Position numbers and translations under genes: made by a program
Source: Lachnospiraceae bacterium
GTDB taxonomy: Bacteria > Bacillota > Clostridia > Lachnospirales > Lachnospiraceae
NCBI GenBank assembly: GCA_017622795.1
Contig: JAGAQI010000011.1
Coordinates: 1 to 35,425, forward strand
Direction of reading: 5' to 3'
DNA: 35,425 bases
Part shown: one piece after another, positions 24,843 through 31,717 of the stretch
Position numbering within the stretch: the stretch's first letter is position 1
Layout: the number at the start of each line of letters is the position of its first letter
Notes under the pieces: model-generated
What the model saw: only the letters and a program-made list of their open reading frames with translations
What the model was told of the DNA's origin: nothing
Databases searched by the model: none

Positions 24843-24953
24843 AAGACCTCTAGAGTATGATGTGATATATGAACTGAGTTTAACATGCTGATTATTGGAT
24901 TTCAAGCAGAATATTTTTTGACTATTAATAACACGTAAAAACAATACAAATAA

Positions 24954-24982
24954 TTGACAATGTAAATCAAAATGAATATAAT
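24954..24982 (+). promoter_or_regulatory. Consensus promoter of the toxin-antitoxin operon
   Basis: TTGACA and TATAAT are separated by exactly 17 bp, a perfect sigma-A match, 62 bases before the antitoxin start. Confidence 0.9.
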
Positions 24983-24996
24983 AAAAGAGAAGAGAG

Positions 24997-25013
24997 ATAC
25001 TAAAGTATAGTAT
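24997..25013 (+). promoter_or_regulatory. Possible autoregulatory operator of the toxin-antitoxin operon
   Basis: ATACTA and TAGTAT form an inverted repeat with a 5-nt spacer just downstream of the promoter. RelB/DinJ antitoxins bind such palindromes to repress their own operon. The assignment is by position only. Confidence 0.45.
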
Positions 25014-25043
25014 TTTGATTTTATATTAAGGAGTGTGGCTAAG

Positions 25044-25316
25044 ATGGCAACAGTACCAACACAGATTAGAATTGACGAAGATGTAAAGAAAAGTGCAGTA
25101 GAATTATTTGCTCAGCTCGGTATGGATATGTCCGGTGCAATTAATATTTTCTTAAAGCAATGTATTTTGAAGAATGGTTTGCCTTTTGCTGTGGAACTTC
25201 CAAAGTATAAGCCGGAGGTTTTAGAAGCAATGGAAGAGGCTAAAAGGATTAGCAGGGATCCGAATGTGAAGGGATACACTGATTTAGAGGAACTATTTAG
25301 GGAGTTAGATGCATGA
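25044..25316 (+). CDS. RelB/DinJ-family antitoxin
   Basis: This is the antitoxin of a type II toxin-antitoxin pair, 90 residues. The ATG at 25044 is chosen because AAGGAG is 10 nt upstream; a GTG at 25035 is too close to that site. The N-terminus (VPTQIRIDEDVKKSAVELFA, then QLGMDMSGAINIFLKQC) is the ribbon-helix-helix DNA-binding fold of RelB/DinJ. The C-terminal part (~55-90) is charged and should wrap around the toxin. The stop overlaps the toxin start by 4 nt (ATGA), the usual translational coupling. It is likely to repress its own promoter together with the toxin. Confidence 0.93.
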   Translation: MATVPTQIRIDEDVKKSAVELFAQLGMDMSGAINIFLKQCILKNGLPFAVELPKYKPEVLEAMEEAKRISRDPNVKGYTDLEELFRELDA

Positions 25317-25594
25317 TATATGAAGTTAAATGGTCGGCAAAATTTAAGAAAAGTTATAAATTAGCCCAAAAGCGAGGTTTGGATACAAAATTATTAGAGG
25401 GAATTGTTGATAAACTTCGTCATGGAATTCCATTAGAAGAAAAATATCATGACCATGAGCTGAAAGGAAAATACAAAGGCTTCCGGGAATGTCACATTCA
25501 GCAGGATTGGCTGTTAATGTATCTGAAGGAAGATGATATATTGGTATTGACCTTAGTTGATACCGGAACACATGCAGATTTATTTGATATGTAA
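25313..25594 (+). CDS. YafQ-family mRNA interferase toxin
   Basis: This is a ribosome-dependent endoribonuclease-type toxin of the RelE superfamily, 93 residues. Visible YafQ features are LAQKRG in the second helix, YHDHELKGKYKGFRECHI, QQDWLLMYL and TGTHADLF at the C-terminus. By alignment in the head with E. coli YafQ, the catalytic-site His, Asp-Trp and the His/Phe of TGTHADLF are kept. The residue before TGTH, Arg83 in E. coli, is Asp here. It is encoded immediately after its antitoxin. A short copy of the local repeat forms a terminator-like hairpin 5 nt after the stop. Confidence 0.92.
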   Translation: MIYEVKWSAKFKKSYKLAQKRGLDTKLLEGIVDKLRHGIPLEEKYHDHELKGKYKGFRECHIQQDWLLMYLKEDDILVLTLVDTGTHADLFDM

Positions 25595-25599
25595 AATAC

Positions 25600-25640
25600 C
25601 AAGGTTACTGTTCGGATTTTCAAGCAGTAACCTTGTTTTT
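25600..25640 (+). terminator. Short derivative of the inverted-repeat element acting as terminator
   Basis: CAAGGTTACTG pairs with CAGTAACCTTG (25625-25635), two further pairs extend the stem inward, and five T follow. The stem is the same sequence as the ends of the two ~200-bp elements, but the interior is only about 10 nt. It sits 5 nt after the toxin stop. It is either an internal deletion of the full element or an ancestral terminator from which it grew. Confidence 0.85.
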
Positions 25641-25733
25641 GCAATTATGAATTGCGTGACTTATTCTTTTAAAAAGTGTATGCTTATTACAGAAACGTTT
25701 CAAACAACAGCCATGAGGCAGAAAGGAGAAGGC

Positions 25734-26210
25734 ATGTTAGACTGTATTGCCGTGGGAAAAAAGATACAGGAATATCGCATAAAAAATAAGTATCATCAGG
25801 ACCAGTTGGCAGAACTGCTTTATGTAAGCAGACAAGCAGTATCCCGGTGGGAACTGGGACAGGCAGTGCCTACCATTGACAATCTGATAACGTTAACCAG
25901 ATTATTTGGGGTGTCGTTTGAAGAATTATTGTGTCTGAATGAGGAAAAAGATCCTGACCCGCAGAATCTCTTTCGGGGACATAACCGGGAGTATATTGTC
26001 CGCAGAATTTGTGACGGTGATTTAAAGGTGGATTTGCCTGAAGTGTTCTGGCAGTTTTCATCGGAGGAGAGGATGCAGGTGCTGAGCTCCATTAAGCGTA
26101 AGGGAGAAAAAATTGATGGAGCGCTATATGACCGGTTATCTACATCAGAACAAGTATTTATGCGTGATAATTTGAACTTTTTTAGAAAGAAAAATGCGAG
26201 GGATTTATAG
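25734..26210 (+). CDS. XRE-family transcriptional regulator
   Basis: This 158-residue protein starts at the ATG at 25734, preceded by AAAGGAGA; a long in-frame upstream extension crosses the repeat hairpin and has no ribosome site. The N-terminal helix-turn-helix (~5-62) is clear: YHQDQLAELLYVSRQAVSRW, then ELGQAVPTIDNLITLTRLFG and VSFEELL. The rest (~63-158) is charged and helical with DLPEVFWQFSSEERMQVLSS, and probably mediates interaction or sensing. The next gene starts 18 nt downstream and encodes a small helical repeat protein, suggesting a functional pair. Target genes are unknown. Confidence 0.87.
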   Translation: MLDCIAVGKKIQEYRIKNKYHQDQLAELLYVSRQAVSRWELGQAVPTIDNLITLTRLFGVSFEELLCLNEEKDPDPQNLFRGHNREYIVRRICDGDLKVDLPEVFWQFSSEERMQVLSSIKRKGEKIDGALYDRLSTSEQVFMRDNLNFFRKKNARDL

Positions 26211-26228
26211 CAGAAAGTGAGGACGATT

Positions 26229-26576
26229 ATGAGTCATGAATTAAAAAAGATGCTGCCTTTTTTAGGAACAGAAGAAATTGATATGATTGCTAAAAATGTA
26301 TTGGAAAGCGAGGCAGAGGAATGGAAAGGGTTCCGGTTAAATGATCTGTTTCCATTCATGAGTACCGCAGTGATTGACAAAATGTTTTTAGAAACAGTGG
26401 AATCCGGAAAAGATTACGGAAGATTTCTTCCGTTTATTTCAGGAAGAGTGATGCATGAAATTGTGGAGGATGTTATTGCTGGTAAAAGAGAAATGAATCT
26501 GGATGCAATGTATCCGTTTCTATCAAATGAGGATATGAAAAAGGTGTTTTATTATTATTTGGATAAAGAGGAGTAA
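26229..26576 (+). CDS. Small helical repeat protein with four xPF(L/M/I) repeats
   Basis: This 115-residue protein starts at the ATG at 26229, with GAGG 6 nt upstream; a GTG at 26217 is less likely. Four units of ~25-30 residues each begin with a PF signature followed by a helix: LPFLGTEEIDMIAKNVL, FPFMSTAVIDKMFLETV, LPFISGRVMHEIVEDVI, YPFLSNEDMKKVFYYYL. I recall similar repeats in the C-termini of some clostridial HTH proteins, so the unit may be a split partner of the XRE protein upstream (inference). The stop codon is the first three bases of the second ~200-bp repeat copy. Confidence 0.78.
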   Translation: MSHELKKMLPFLGTEEIDMIAKNVLESEAEEWKGFRLNDLFPFMSTAVIDKMFLETVESGKDYGRFLPFISGRVMHEIVEDVIAGKREMNLDAMYPFLSNEDMKKVFYYYLDKEE

Positions 26577-26777
26577 CAGGTTACTGTTTGGAAACCGCCA
26601 AATTGGATTCATAAAACCTGCCGGCAAAGCCGTCAGCCGTTGCTGCGCAACTTCTTGTTTTATTCATCCATATTTTGGCGGTTTCTTTTTCAAAATAAAA
26701 AGAGGGGATTTATCTTAGAACAACAAGTTGTCCCAGATAAATCTCCTCTTTCCATTTTTCAAACAGTAACCTTGTTA
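26574..26777 (-). repeat. ~200-bp structured inverted-repeat element, full copy 2 (inverted)
   Basis: Read on the minus strand, this copy matches copy 1 nearly throughout: TAACAAGGTTACTGTTTG, then hairpin A, a TTTGAAAAAGAAACCGCC linker, hairpin B and the closing repeat. The ends are 26574-26590 and 26760-26777, with one base deleted from the former. Hairpin A is 26699-26751 and hairpin B 26591-26685. In hairpin B the GA/GA loop is kept while the flanking helix is TGGAT/ATCCA instead of TATAT/ATATA, and the next helix swaps a G-C for an A-T pair. It begins directly after the stop of the antiporter gene, in sense with it, and overlaps the stop of the convergent repeat-protein gene. Confidence 0.9.
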
Positions 26778-27752
26778 TTACAGGAAGAACTGGCTTACGC
26801 AGAACGCTGCATAAATGCAAAGCAGTGTGATACCCTGCCAGCGGCCAAGTTTCTTCTTAAGTAATGCCGGAACAGTTAATAATAGCATTACAACCAGCAT
26901 CAGCGGAATATCCAAAATTAAGGAAGAGTTGATGCCGAAGAATGTTTTACCAACCGGTACTTCAAACGGAGCAAGTGCAACGGAAATACCGGAGACCAGT
27001 ACTAAGTTAAATACATTTGCACCGATAACATTACCGATACCAAGAGATGCACGGCCTTTCTTTAAGGAAGTGATAGTGGTAACAAGTTCCGGTAAGGAAG
27101 TACCAAGTGCTACGAAAGTAAGGGCAATTACGGTTTCAGGAACACCGAGCTTTGTTGCGATGATGGTACCGTGGTTAACTAAGAGTCTTGCACCTACTGC
27201 GATAACGGCTGCACCAACAACTAATAAAAGTAATTGCTGCCAAAGTGGTTTTTCACCGCCTTCTTCTGTGGCGGCTTCTTCGCTTTCACTTGGATTCTTT
27301 AAACCGTTACGGACATTAAATAAAGTATAAACTACAAAGATGGCTAACATAACAAAGCCCATCCAGCGAGGGAACTCGCCAAGACCGTAAGCTGCCAGGC
27401 AGTACAGGGCTGCGGAACCGAAGAAGAATAAAACAGGCATCTTCATGGTTTTTACATTAACCGGACCCGGATTGCAGGCAACGGAAATTGCAGCAATGAG
27501 GGCTGTGTTACAAATGATGGAACCGATGGCGTTACCGTAAGCCATGGCACCCTGACCCTGCAGGGCTCCGGTGGCGGAAACCATTACCTCAGGTAAGGTG
27601 GTTCCGATGGAAACTACGGTGGCACCTACCACAATATCAGGCAGATGGAAGCGAGTAGCAATGCCGGAAGCACCGTCTACGAACCAGTCGCCGCCTTTAA
27701 TAAGCAACACAAGGCCGACCGCAAACAACAGTACAGAAACTAACATTTCCAT
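26778..27752 (-). CDS. Calcium/sodium antiporter (CaCA family, YrbG-like)
   Basis: This membrane cation exchanger has 324 residues from the ATG at 27752, which has AAAGGAGAG before it; an in-frame ATG at 27791 does not. It has about ten hydrophobic segments in two inverted halves. The alpha repeats are clear: GATVVSIGTTLPEVMVSATG in the first half (~43-62), and FVALGTSLPELVTTITS (~213-229) with IGNVIGANVFNLVLVSG after it in the second. The acidic residues in the T-LPE motifs bind the cation. A short acidic cytoplasmic loop (~155-168) separates the halves. Na+, K+ or H+ as the counter-ion cannot be told. Its transcript should run into the repeat element. Confidence 0.93.
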   Translation of the reverse strand: MEMLVSVLLFAVGLVLLIKGGDWFVDGASGIATRFHLPDIVVGATVVSIGTTLPEVMVSATGALQGQGAMAYGNAIGSIICNTALIAAISVACNPGPVNVKTMKMPVLFFFGSAALYCLAAYGLGEFPRWMGFVMLAIFVVYTLFNVRNGLKNPSESEEAATEEGGEKPLWQQLLLLVVGAAVIAVGARLLVNHGTIIATKLGVPETVIALTFVALGTSLPELVTTITSLKKGRASLGIGNVIGANVFNLVLVSGISVALAPFEVPVGKTFFGINSSLILDIPLMLVVMLLLTVPALLKKKLGRWQGITLLCIYAAFCVSQFFL

Positions 27753-27860
27753 AGATAAACTCTCCTTTGTTTGTATATATTCTTTTGTCATGTGAGTGCG
27801 AGGGAACCTCCTCGCGTAAAAGCCATTATAACAGAATTCGTCTTTTTTATCAATATGAAC

Positions 27861-27889
27861 TTGATTACTCCGCGAAGAATTGATATTAT
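27861..27889 (+). promoter_or_regulatory. Likely promoter of the threonine aldolase/LicD group
   Basis: TTGATT and TATTAT are separated by 17 bp, 68 bases before the aldolase-like gene. Both boxes differ from consensus by one base. Confidence 0.55.
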
Positions 27890-27956
27890 TATAGTAGGGA
27901 AATCTTGTGGATTATAGTAGTGCGGAATTTCAAAGACAGAAAAGAGGACAGGCCTT

Positions 27957-28988
27957 ATGATAAGCTTTAAAAATGACTACAGCGAGGGTGCTTTGCCGGA
28001 AATAATGGAAGCACTGGTTAAAACGAATTTGGAATCTACCGTAGGATACGGAATGGATGAATACTGTGCTTCTGCATCGGAAAAGATTAAAAAAAGAATC
28101 AACCGTCCGGATGCCCAGGTGCATTTTCTGGTGGGAGGAACCCAGACAAATCAGACCTGTATCAGTGCGTTTCTCCGTTCCTTTGAAGCAGTTATCGGGG
28201 TAAAAACAGCCCATATCAACGTGCATGAAACCGGTGCGATTGAGGCAACCGGTCATAAGGTAATTGCGGTAGAAGGAAAAGAAGGAAAGGTGACACCTCA
28301 GGATATCCGTGCAGCAGTGGAATACCATTCCGATGAACATATGGTAAAACCGAAAATGGTTTATATTTCCGACTCTACTGAAATTGGTACGATTTACTAC
28401 AAAAAAGAACTGGAAGATATTTCTGCCTGCTGTAAGGAAATGGGGCTGTATTTATATTTAGACGGTGCCCGCTTTGGCAGTGCCTTAACCGCAGAGGGAA
28501 ATGATTTAACCATCGAGGATGTTGCGGCGCTGACGGATGCATTTTACATCGGTGGCACCAAAAACGGTGCATTATTTGGTGAAGCGGTAGTACTGCTTAA
28601 TCCGGAGTTGCAAAAAGAATTCCGGTATTCCATCAAGCAGCACGGAGGCATGTTGGCAAAAGGCAGACTTCTCGGAATACAGTTTGACCGGCTATTTACG
28701 GATGATTTGTTTTTCAAAGCTGCAATTCATGCAAATAAAATGGCTATGAAGCTGAAACAAGGACTAAAAGAATGCGGCATTGAGTTTATGGAAGACTCCG
28801 TAACCAATCAGCAGTTTCCGATATTTACAAATGATGAAATAGAAATACTGAACCGAAGCTTTTTATTTGAGTATAATGATAGGATAGATGAAAACCGTTA
28901 TGCCATCCGTTTTTGCACTTCCTGGGCAACGAAAGAGGAAGATGTAGAGAAATTGATAGAAGCAGTAAAATCTATGCCAAAACGATAA
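27957..28988 (+). CDS. PLP-dependent beta-eliminating lyase, low-specificity threonine aldolase-like
   Basis: This fold-type I PLP enzyme of 343 residues is normal in size for threonine aldolases, which split L-threonine (or allo-threonine) to glycine and acetaldehyde. Seen: HFLVGGTQTNQTCISAF for phosphate binding near 56-72, NVHETGAIEATGHK with His90 stacking on PLP, YLDGARFG with Asp169, and YIGGTKNGALFGEA with the Schiff-base Lys202. GAGGA precedes the ATG. The glycosyltransferase and LicD genes follow after 39 nt, so they may share a transcript, though a functional link is not obvious. It could instead act on another beta-hydroxy amino acid. Confidence 0.9.
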   Translation: MISFKNDYSEGALPEIMEALVKTNLESTVGYGMDEYCASASEKIKKRINRPDAQVHFLVGGTQTNQTCISAFLRSFEAVIGVKTAHINVHETGAIEATGHKVIAVEGKEGKVTPQDIRAAVEYHSDEHMVKPKMVYISDSTEIGTIYYKKELEDISACCKEMGLYLYLDGARFGSALTAEGNDLTIEDVAALTDAFYIGGTKNGALFGEAVVLLNPELQKEFRYSIKQHGGMLAKGRLLGIQFDRLFTDDLFFKAAIHANKMAMKLKQGLKECGIEFMEDSVTNQQFPIFTNDEIEILNRSFLFEYNDRIDENRYAIRFCTSWATKEEDVEKLIEAVKSMPKR

Positions 28989-29027
28989 AGGAGCAAAAAG
29001 CAGATACTCGGAAGGGGGAGAAAGTAA

Positions 29028-30005
29028 ATGGGAATTTTGAAAAGCAAAGTGGATGTAATTATTCCGGTGTGTCACTGGGGAAAGCGATTATTTAAACTGT
29101 TGGAAGGTTTGGCCGGTCAGACGGTTCTTCCGGAAAAAGTGGTTCTTCTTAATGTGGAAACCGGTTGGAAAGAAGATTCCTGTGAAGAACTTCAGAAGCA
29201 AATTTATAAGTACTTCGGAAAACATAAATTATTTGGTCACAGACTTCCTCTTTCTTTGGAAATTATTCCGGTAAAAGAGAAAAACTTTGATGAGGGTGCA
29301 ACCAGAAATGCCGGTGCAAAACGCACAGAAAGTCCGTTTCTTCTGTTTATGAAGCAGGATGCGATTCCTGCAGATGCTAAGCTTATTGAGGAATTGTTAT
29401 GGAGTATGGAAGGCGGTGCCGGTGTAGCCTGGGCAAGACATGTAACAGGCCCTGCGGCAGGAGTATTAAAAACATATATTAATTTATATGACTATCCATC
29501 CAAATCCTATGTGCGTAGTAAAGAGGATATAGAAACTTACGGTGTCCGTGCATTCCGGATTTCTAATGCCTGCGCTATGTACCGCAGAGATGTTTTTGAG
29601 TCCTTAGGTGGTTTCTCCGACAGAATTATTGCAGGAGAGGGAAATCTTTTTGGAGCTGATTTGTTAAAGACAGGCGGTAAAATTTCTTATTGCGCAGATG
29701 CAAAAGTCTATTTTTCGGAGAGTGATAACTGGATGTACCAGTTGCGGCGGAAATTTGACGAAGGGGTATCCCATGCGGACAATTCCAAAGTATTTAAGGC
29801 GGGAAGTGAAGAAAAGGCCGGATTCAAATACGGAACGGCAGTATTGTCCTACCTGATAAATCAGAAATATTATATGGAAATTGCAGATTTTGTCGGCGAA
29901 AATATTTTCAAAGCCGTGGGATATTTTCTTGGAAAGCATCATAAGTGGCTGAAAAAAGACTGGATTTTACATCTGACAAACAACCATTCGTACTGGAGCA
30001 GATGA
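29028..30005 (+). CDS. Family 2 glycosyltransferase
   Basis: This putative nucleotide-sugar glycosyltransferase has 325 residues. The N-terminal GT-A part starts VDVIIPVCHWGKRLFKLLEG, and the usual mid-domain follows: DEGATRNAGAKRTESPFLLF, then MKQDAIPAD, where QDA stands at the DxD-type metal-binding position. SNACAMYRRDVFESLGGFS matches the acceptor-side GGF motif of GT2 enzymes. The C-terminal ~80 residues are amphipathic and basic, consistent with membrane association. GGGGGAG precedes the ATG. The following LicD gene begins 1 nt after the stop. Together they point to making or decorating a surface polysaccharide or teichoic acid. The sugar is unknown. Confidence 0.88.
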   Translation: MGILKSKVDVIIPVCHWGKRLFKLLEGLAGQTVLPEKVVLLNVETGWKEDSCEELQKQIYKYFGKHKLFGHRLPLSLEIIPVKEKNFDEGATRNAGAKRTESPFLLFMKQDAIPADAKLIEELLWSMEGGAGVAWARHVTGPAAGVLKTYINLYDYPSKSYVRSKEDIETYGVRAFRISNACAMYRRDVFESLGGFSDRIIAGEGNLFGADLLKTGGKISYCADAKVYFSESDNWMYQLRRKFDEGVSHADNSKVFKAGSEEKAGFKYGTAVLSYLINQKYYMEIADFVGENIFKAVGYFLGKHHKWLKKDWILHLTNNHSYWSR

Positions 30006-30006
30006 C

Positions 30007-30849
30007 ATGACGAATTTACGCAAACTTCAATTAATTGAGCGGGATATCTTAAAGCAGATAATAGAACTATGTGAGAAGCATGAGTTGAGATATTATCTGA
30101 TGGGAGGAACCTTTCTTGGGGCTGTCCGGCATCAAGGATTTATTCCGTGGGATGATGATATTGATATCGGTTTGCCGAGGGCTGATTTTGAAAAATTTTG
30201 TAAGATTGCGCCGGTGGAACTAAAGGCTCCTTTGGGATATGTGCATTTCAGAACAAGTGAACAGCATATTTATTGTAATCCTAAGGTATACAATTATAAC
30301 AGCAGGGTCATTGACCGGTCCGGTGTGAAAGAAAAGGAAACTTATGCCTGGATCGATGTTTTTCCTTTGGACGGTATGCCGGGAAATCGTTTCCTTCGTA
30401 AGCTGTACGGGTTATATTTATTGTTTTTACGCTTCTTGTTTGTATATTCCCAGTTTGATAAAATTGTGGCAGTAAGTGTAAAAAAACGTGTCTGGTATGA
30501 GCAGATTCTTGTCAATATCGGTAAAGTAATTAAGTTTGATAAAATTTTAAATACCCGTAAACTGATGGAAAAGATTGACCGTGCATTAAAGCGGTTTGAT
30601 TATGAAACTTCTGCATATGTAGGAAATTTTATGGGTGCCTATCGGATGAAAGAGGTGTTTCCGAAAAAATATTATGATGAAACAGCAGAGTATGTTTTTG
30701 AAGGAATGATGTGCAAGGCTCCGAAAAATTATGATGCCATTTTAACCCAGATGTATGGAGATTATATGACTCCGCCGGTGGAAGACCTGCGCAATAAGCA
30801 TTATACAGAAGTGATAGATGCAGAATTGACATTGCAGAATGAGGAGTAG
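30007..30849 (+). CDS. LicD-family protein, first of a tandem pair
   Basis: LicD proteins are nucleotidyltransferase-fold enzymes that transfer phosphocholine or a similar phospho-group to surface glycans. This 280-residue copy has YYLMGGTFLGAVRHQGFIPW at ~29-48, then DDDIDIGLPR, the metal-binding acidic cluster. YAWIDVFPLDGMPG (~112-125) and the C-terminal YGDYMTPP are also typical. It starts 1 nt after the glycosyltransferase gene, so translation is probably coupled. A second, similar LicD gene follows after 20 nt. The transferred group cannot be inferred. Confidence 0.93.
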   Translation: MTNLRKLQLIERDILKQIIELCEKHELRYYLMGGTFLGAVRHQGFIPWDDDIDIGLPRADFEKFCKIAPVELKAPLGYVHFRTSEQHIYCNPKVYNYNSRVIDRSGVKEKETYAWIDVFPLDGMPGNRFLRKLYGLYLLFLRFLFVYSQFDKIVAVSVKKRVWYEQILVNIGKVIKFDKILNTRKLMEKIDRALKRFDYETSAYVGNFMGAYRMKEVFPKKYYDETAEYVFEGMMCKAPKNYDAILTQMYGDYMTPPVEDLRNKHYTEVIDAELTLQNEE

Positions 30850-30869
30850 AAAGGAAGAGGTAGCATAAA

Positions 30870-31703
30870 ATGCAGGAATTACATGAAAATCTATTGGAAG
30901 TGATGGATGTTTTTCACGGATTCTGCAAAGAGCAGGGCTTGACCTATTATATGCTGGGCGGTACTATGCTGGGGGCTTACCGGCATCAGGGTTTTATCCC
31001 GTGGGACGACGATATTGATATCGGAATGCCAAGGAAGGATTACGAAAAGCTGTTAGCATTAAAAGACAAAATGCCTGTCGGCTTTGGTTTACGCCATCAC
31101 CGGCTGGAATCCGGTATTCCATATGCGTTTGCCCATTTCGAAAATGTAAATACTACCTATATTGAGCAGCGACGGAGCAAGGATACTTATGTGGGTGGTG
31201 TGTATCTGGAAATTTTTCCGTTGGACGAAGCACCCGCCAAAGCGTGGCAAAGAAAATTAAAATATTATCAGATACGTCTGTATAAGCGGATATTGTATGG
31301 ATTGATACTGGATTTTCATGAGAAAAAACGAGCGCTTCCAAAAGTAATCATTATCCGGATGATTCAATTACTGTTTGATGTGGATGCAATTACAAAGCGT
31401 ATGGATAACTGCATAAGGAAAGGAACGAGCGGCAGTCCGTATTATTCTAATCTGTTAGGACACTGGGGACTCCGGGAGGACATAAAAAAAGAAATTTTTG
31501 GTGTGCCTCAAAGTTATTCATTTGAGCAGAGAAGTTATAACGGAGCAGAGCATCCGGAACAGTATTTGACTTGTTTATACGGAGAAAACTACATGACTCC
31601 TCCGTCGGAAGCGGAACGGGAAAAAGGGAAGCATCCGGCTGCCTATGTAGATTTTAATACGCCATATAAACTATATGATAAGAAAAAAGCAGCTGACAGA
31701 TAA
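30870..31703 (+). CDS. LicD-family protein, second of a tandem pair
   Basis: This 277-residue protein is a paralogue of the LicD protein encoded just upstream. It shares YYMLGGTMLGAYRHQGFIPW followed by DDDIDIGMPRKDYEKL, then GGVYLEIFPLDEAPA and the C-terminal LYGENYMTPPS. The middle parts are clearly diverged, so this is an old duplication and the two may act on different positions or donors. GGAAGAGG lies 14 nt before the ATG. The stop lies within a bidirectional terminator hairpin that ends the group. Confidence 0.93.
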   Translation: MQELHENLLEVMDVFHGFCKEQGLTYYMLGGTMLGAYRHQGFIPWDDDIDIGMPRKDYEKLLALKDKMPVGFGLRHHRLESGIPYAFAHFENVNTTYIEQRRSKDTYVGGVYLEIFPLDEAPAKAWQRKLKYYQIRLYKRILYGLILDFHEKKRALPKVIIIRMIQLLFDVDAITKRMDNCIRKGTSGSPYYSNLLGHWGLREDIKKEIFGVPQSYSFEQRSYNGAEHPEQYLTCLYGENYMTPPSEAEREKGKHPAAYVDFNTPYKLYDKKKAADR

Positions 31704-31717
31704 TGCCGGCTGCTTTT
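31685..31717 (+). terminator. Bidirectional terminator overlapping both converging stop codons
   Basis: AAAAGCAGC and GCTGCTTTT form a 9-bp stem. The loop contains the second licD stop codon, and the stop of apbE overlaps the right arm. T runs exist on both strands. Confidence 0.72.

Noticed and set aside
23813-26777. A transposase-bearing insertion sequence
   Set aside because: No transposase or integrase reading frame lies between or inside the repeats. Any movement would need help in trans.
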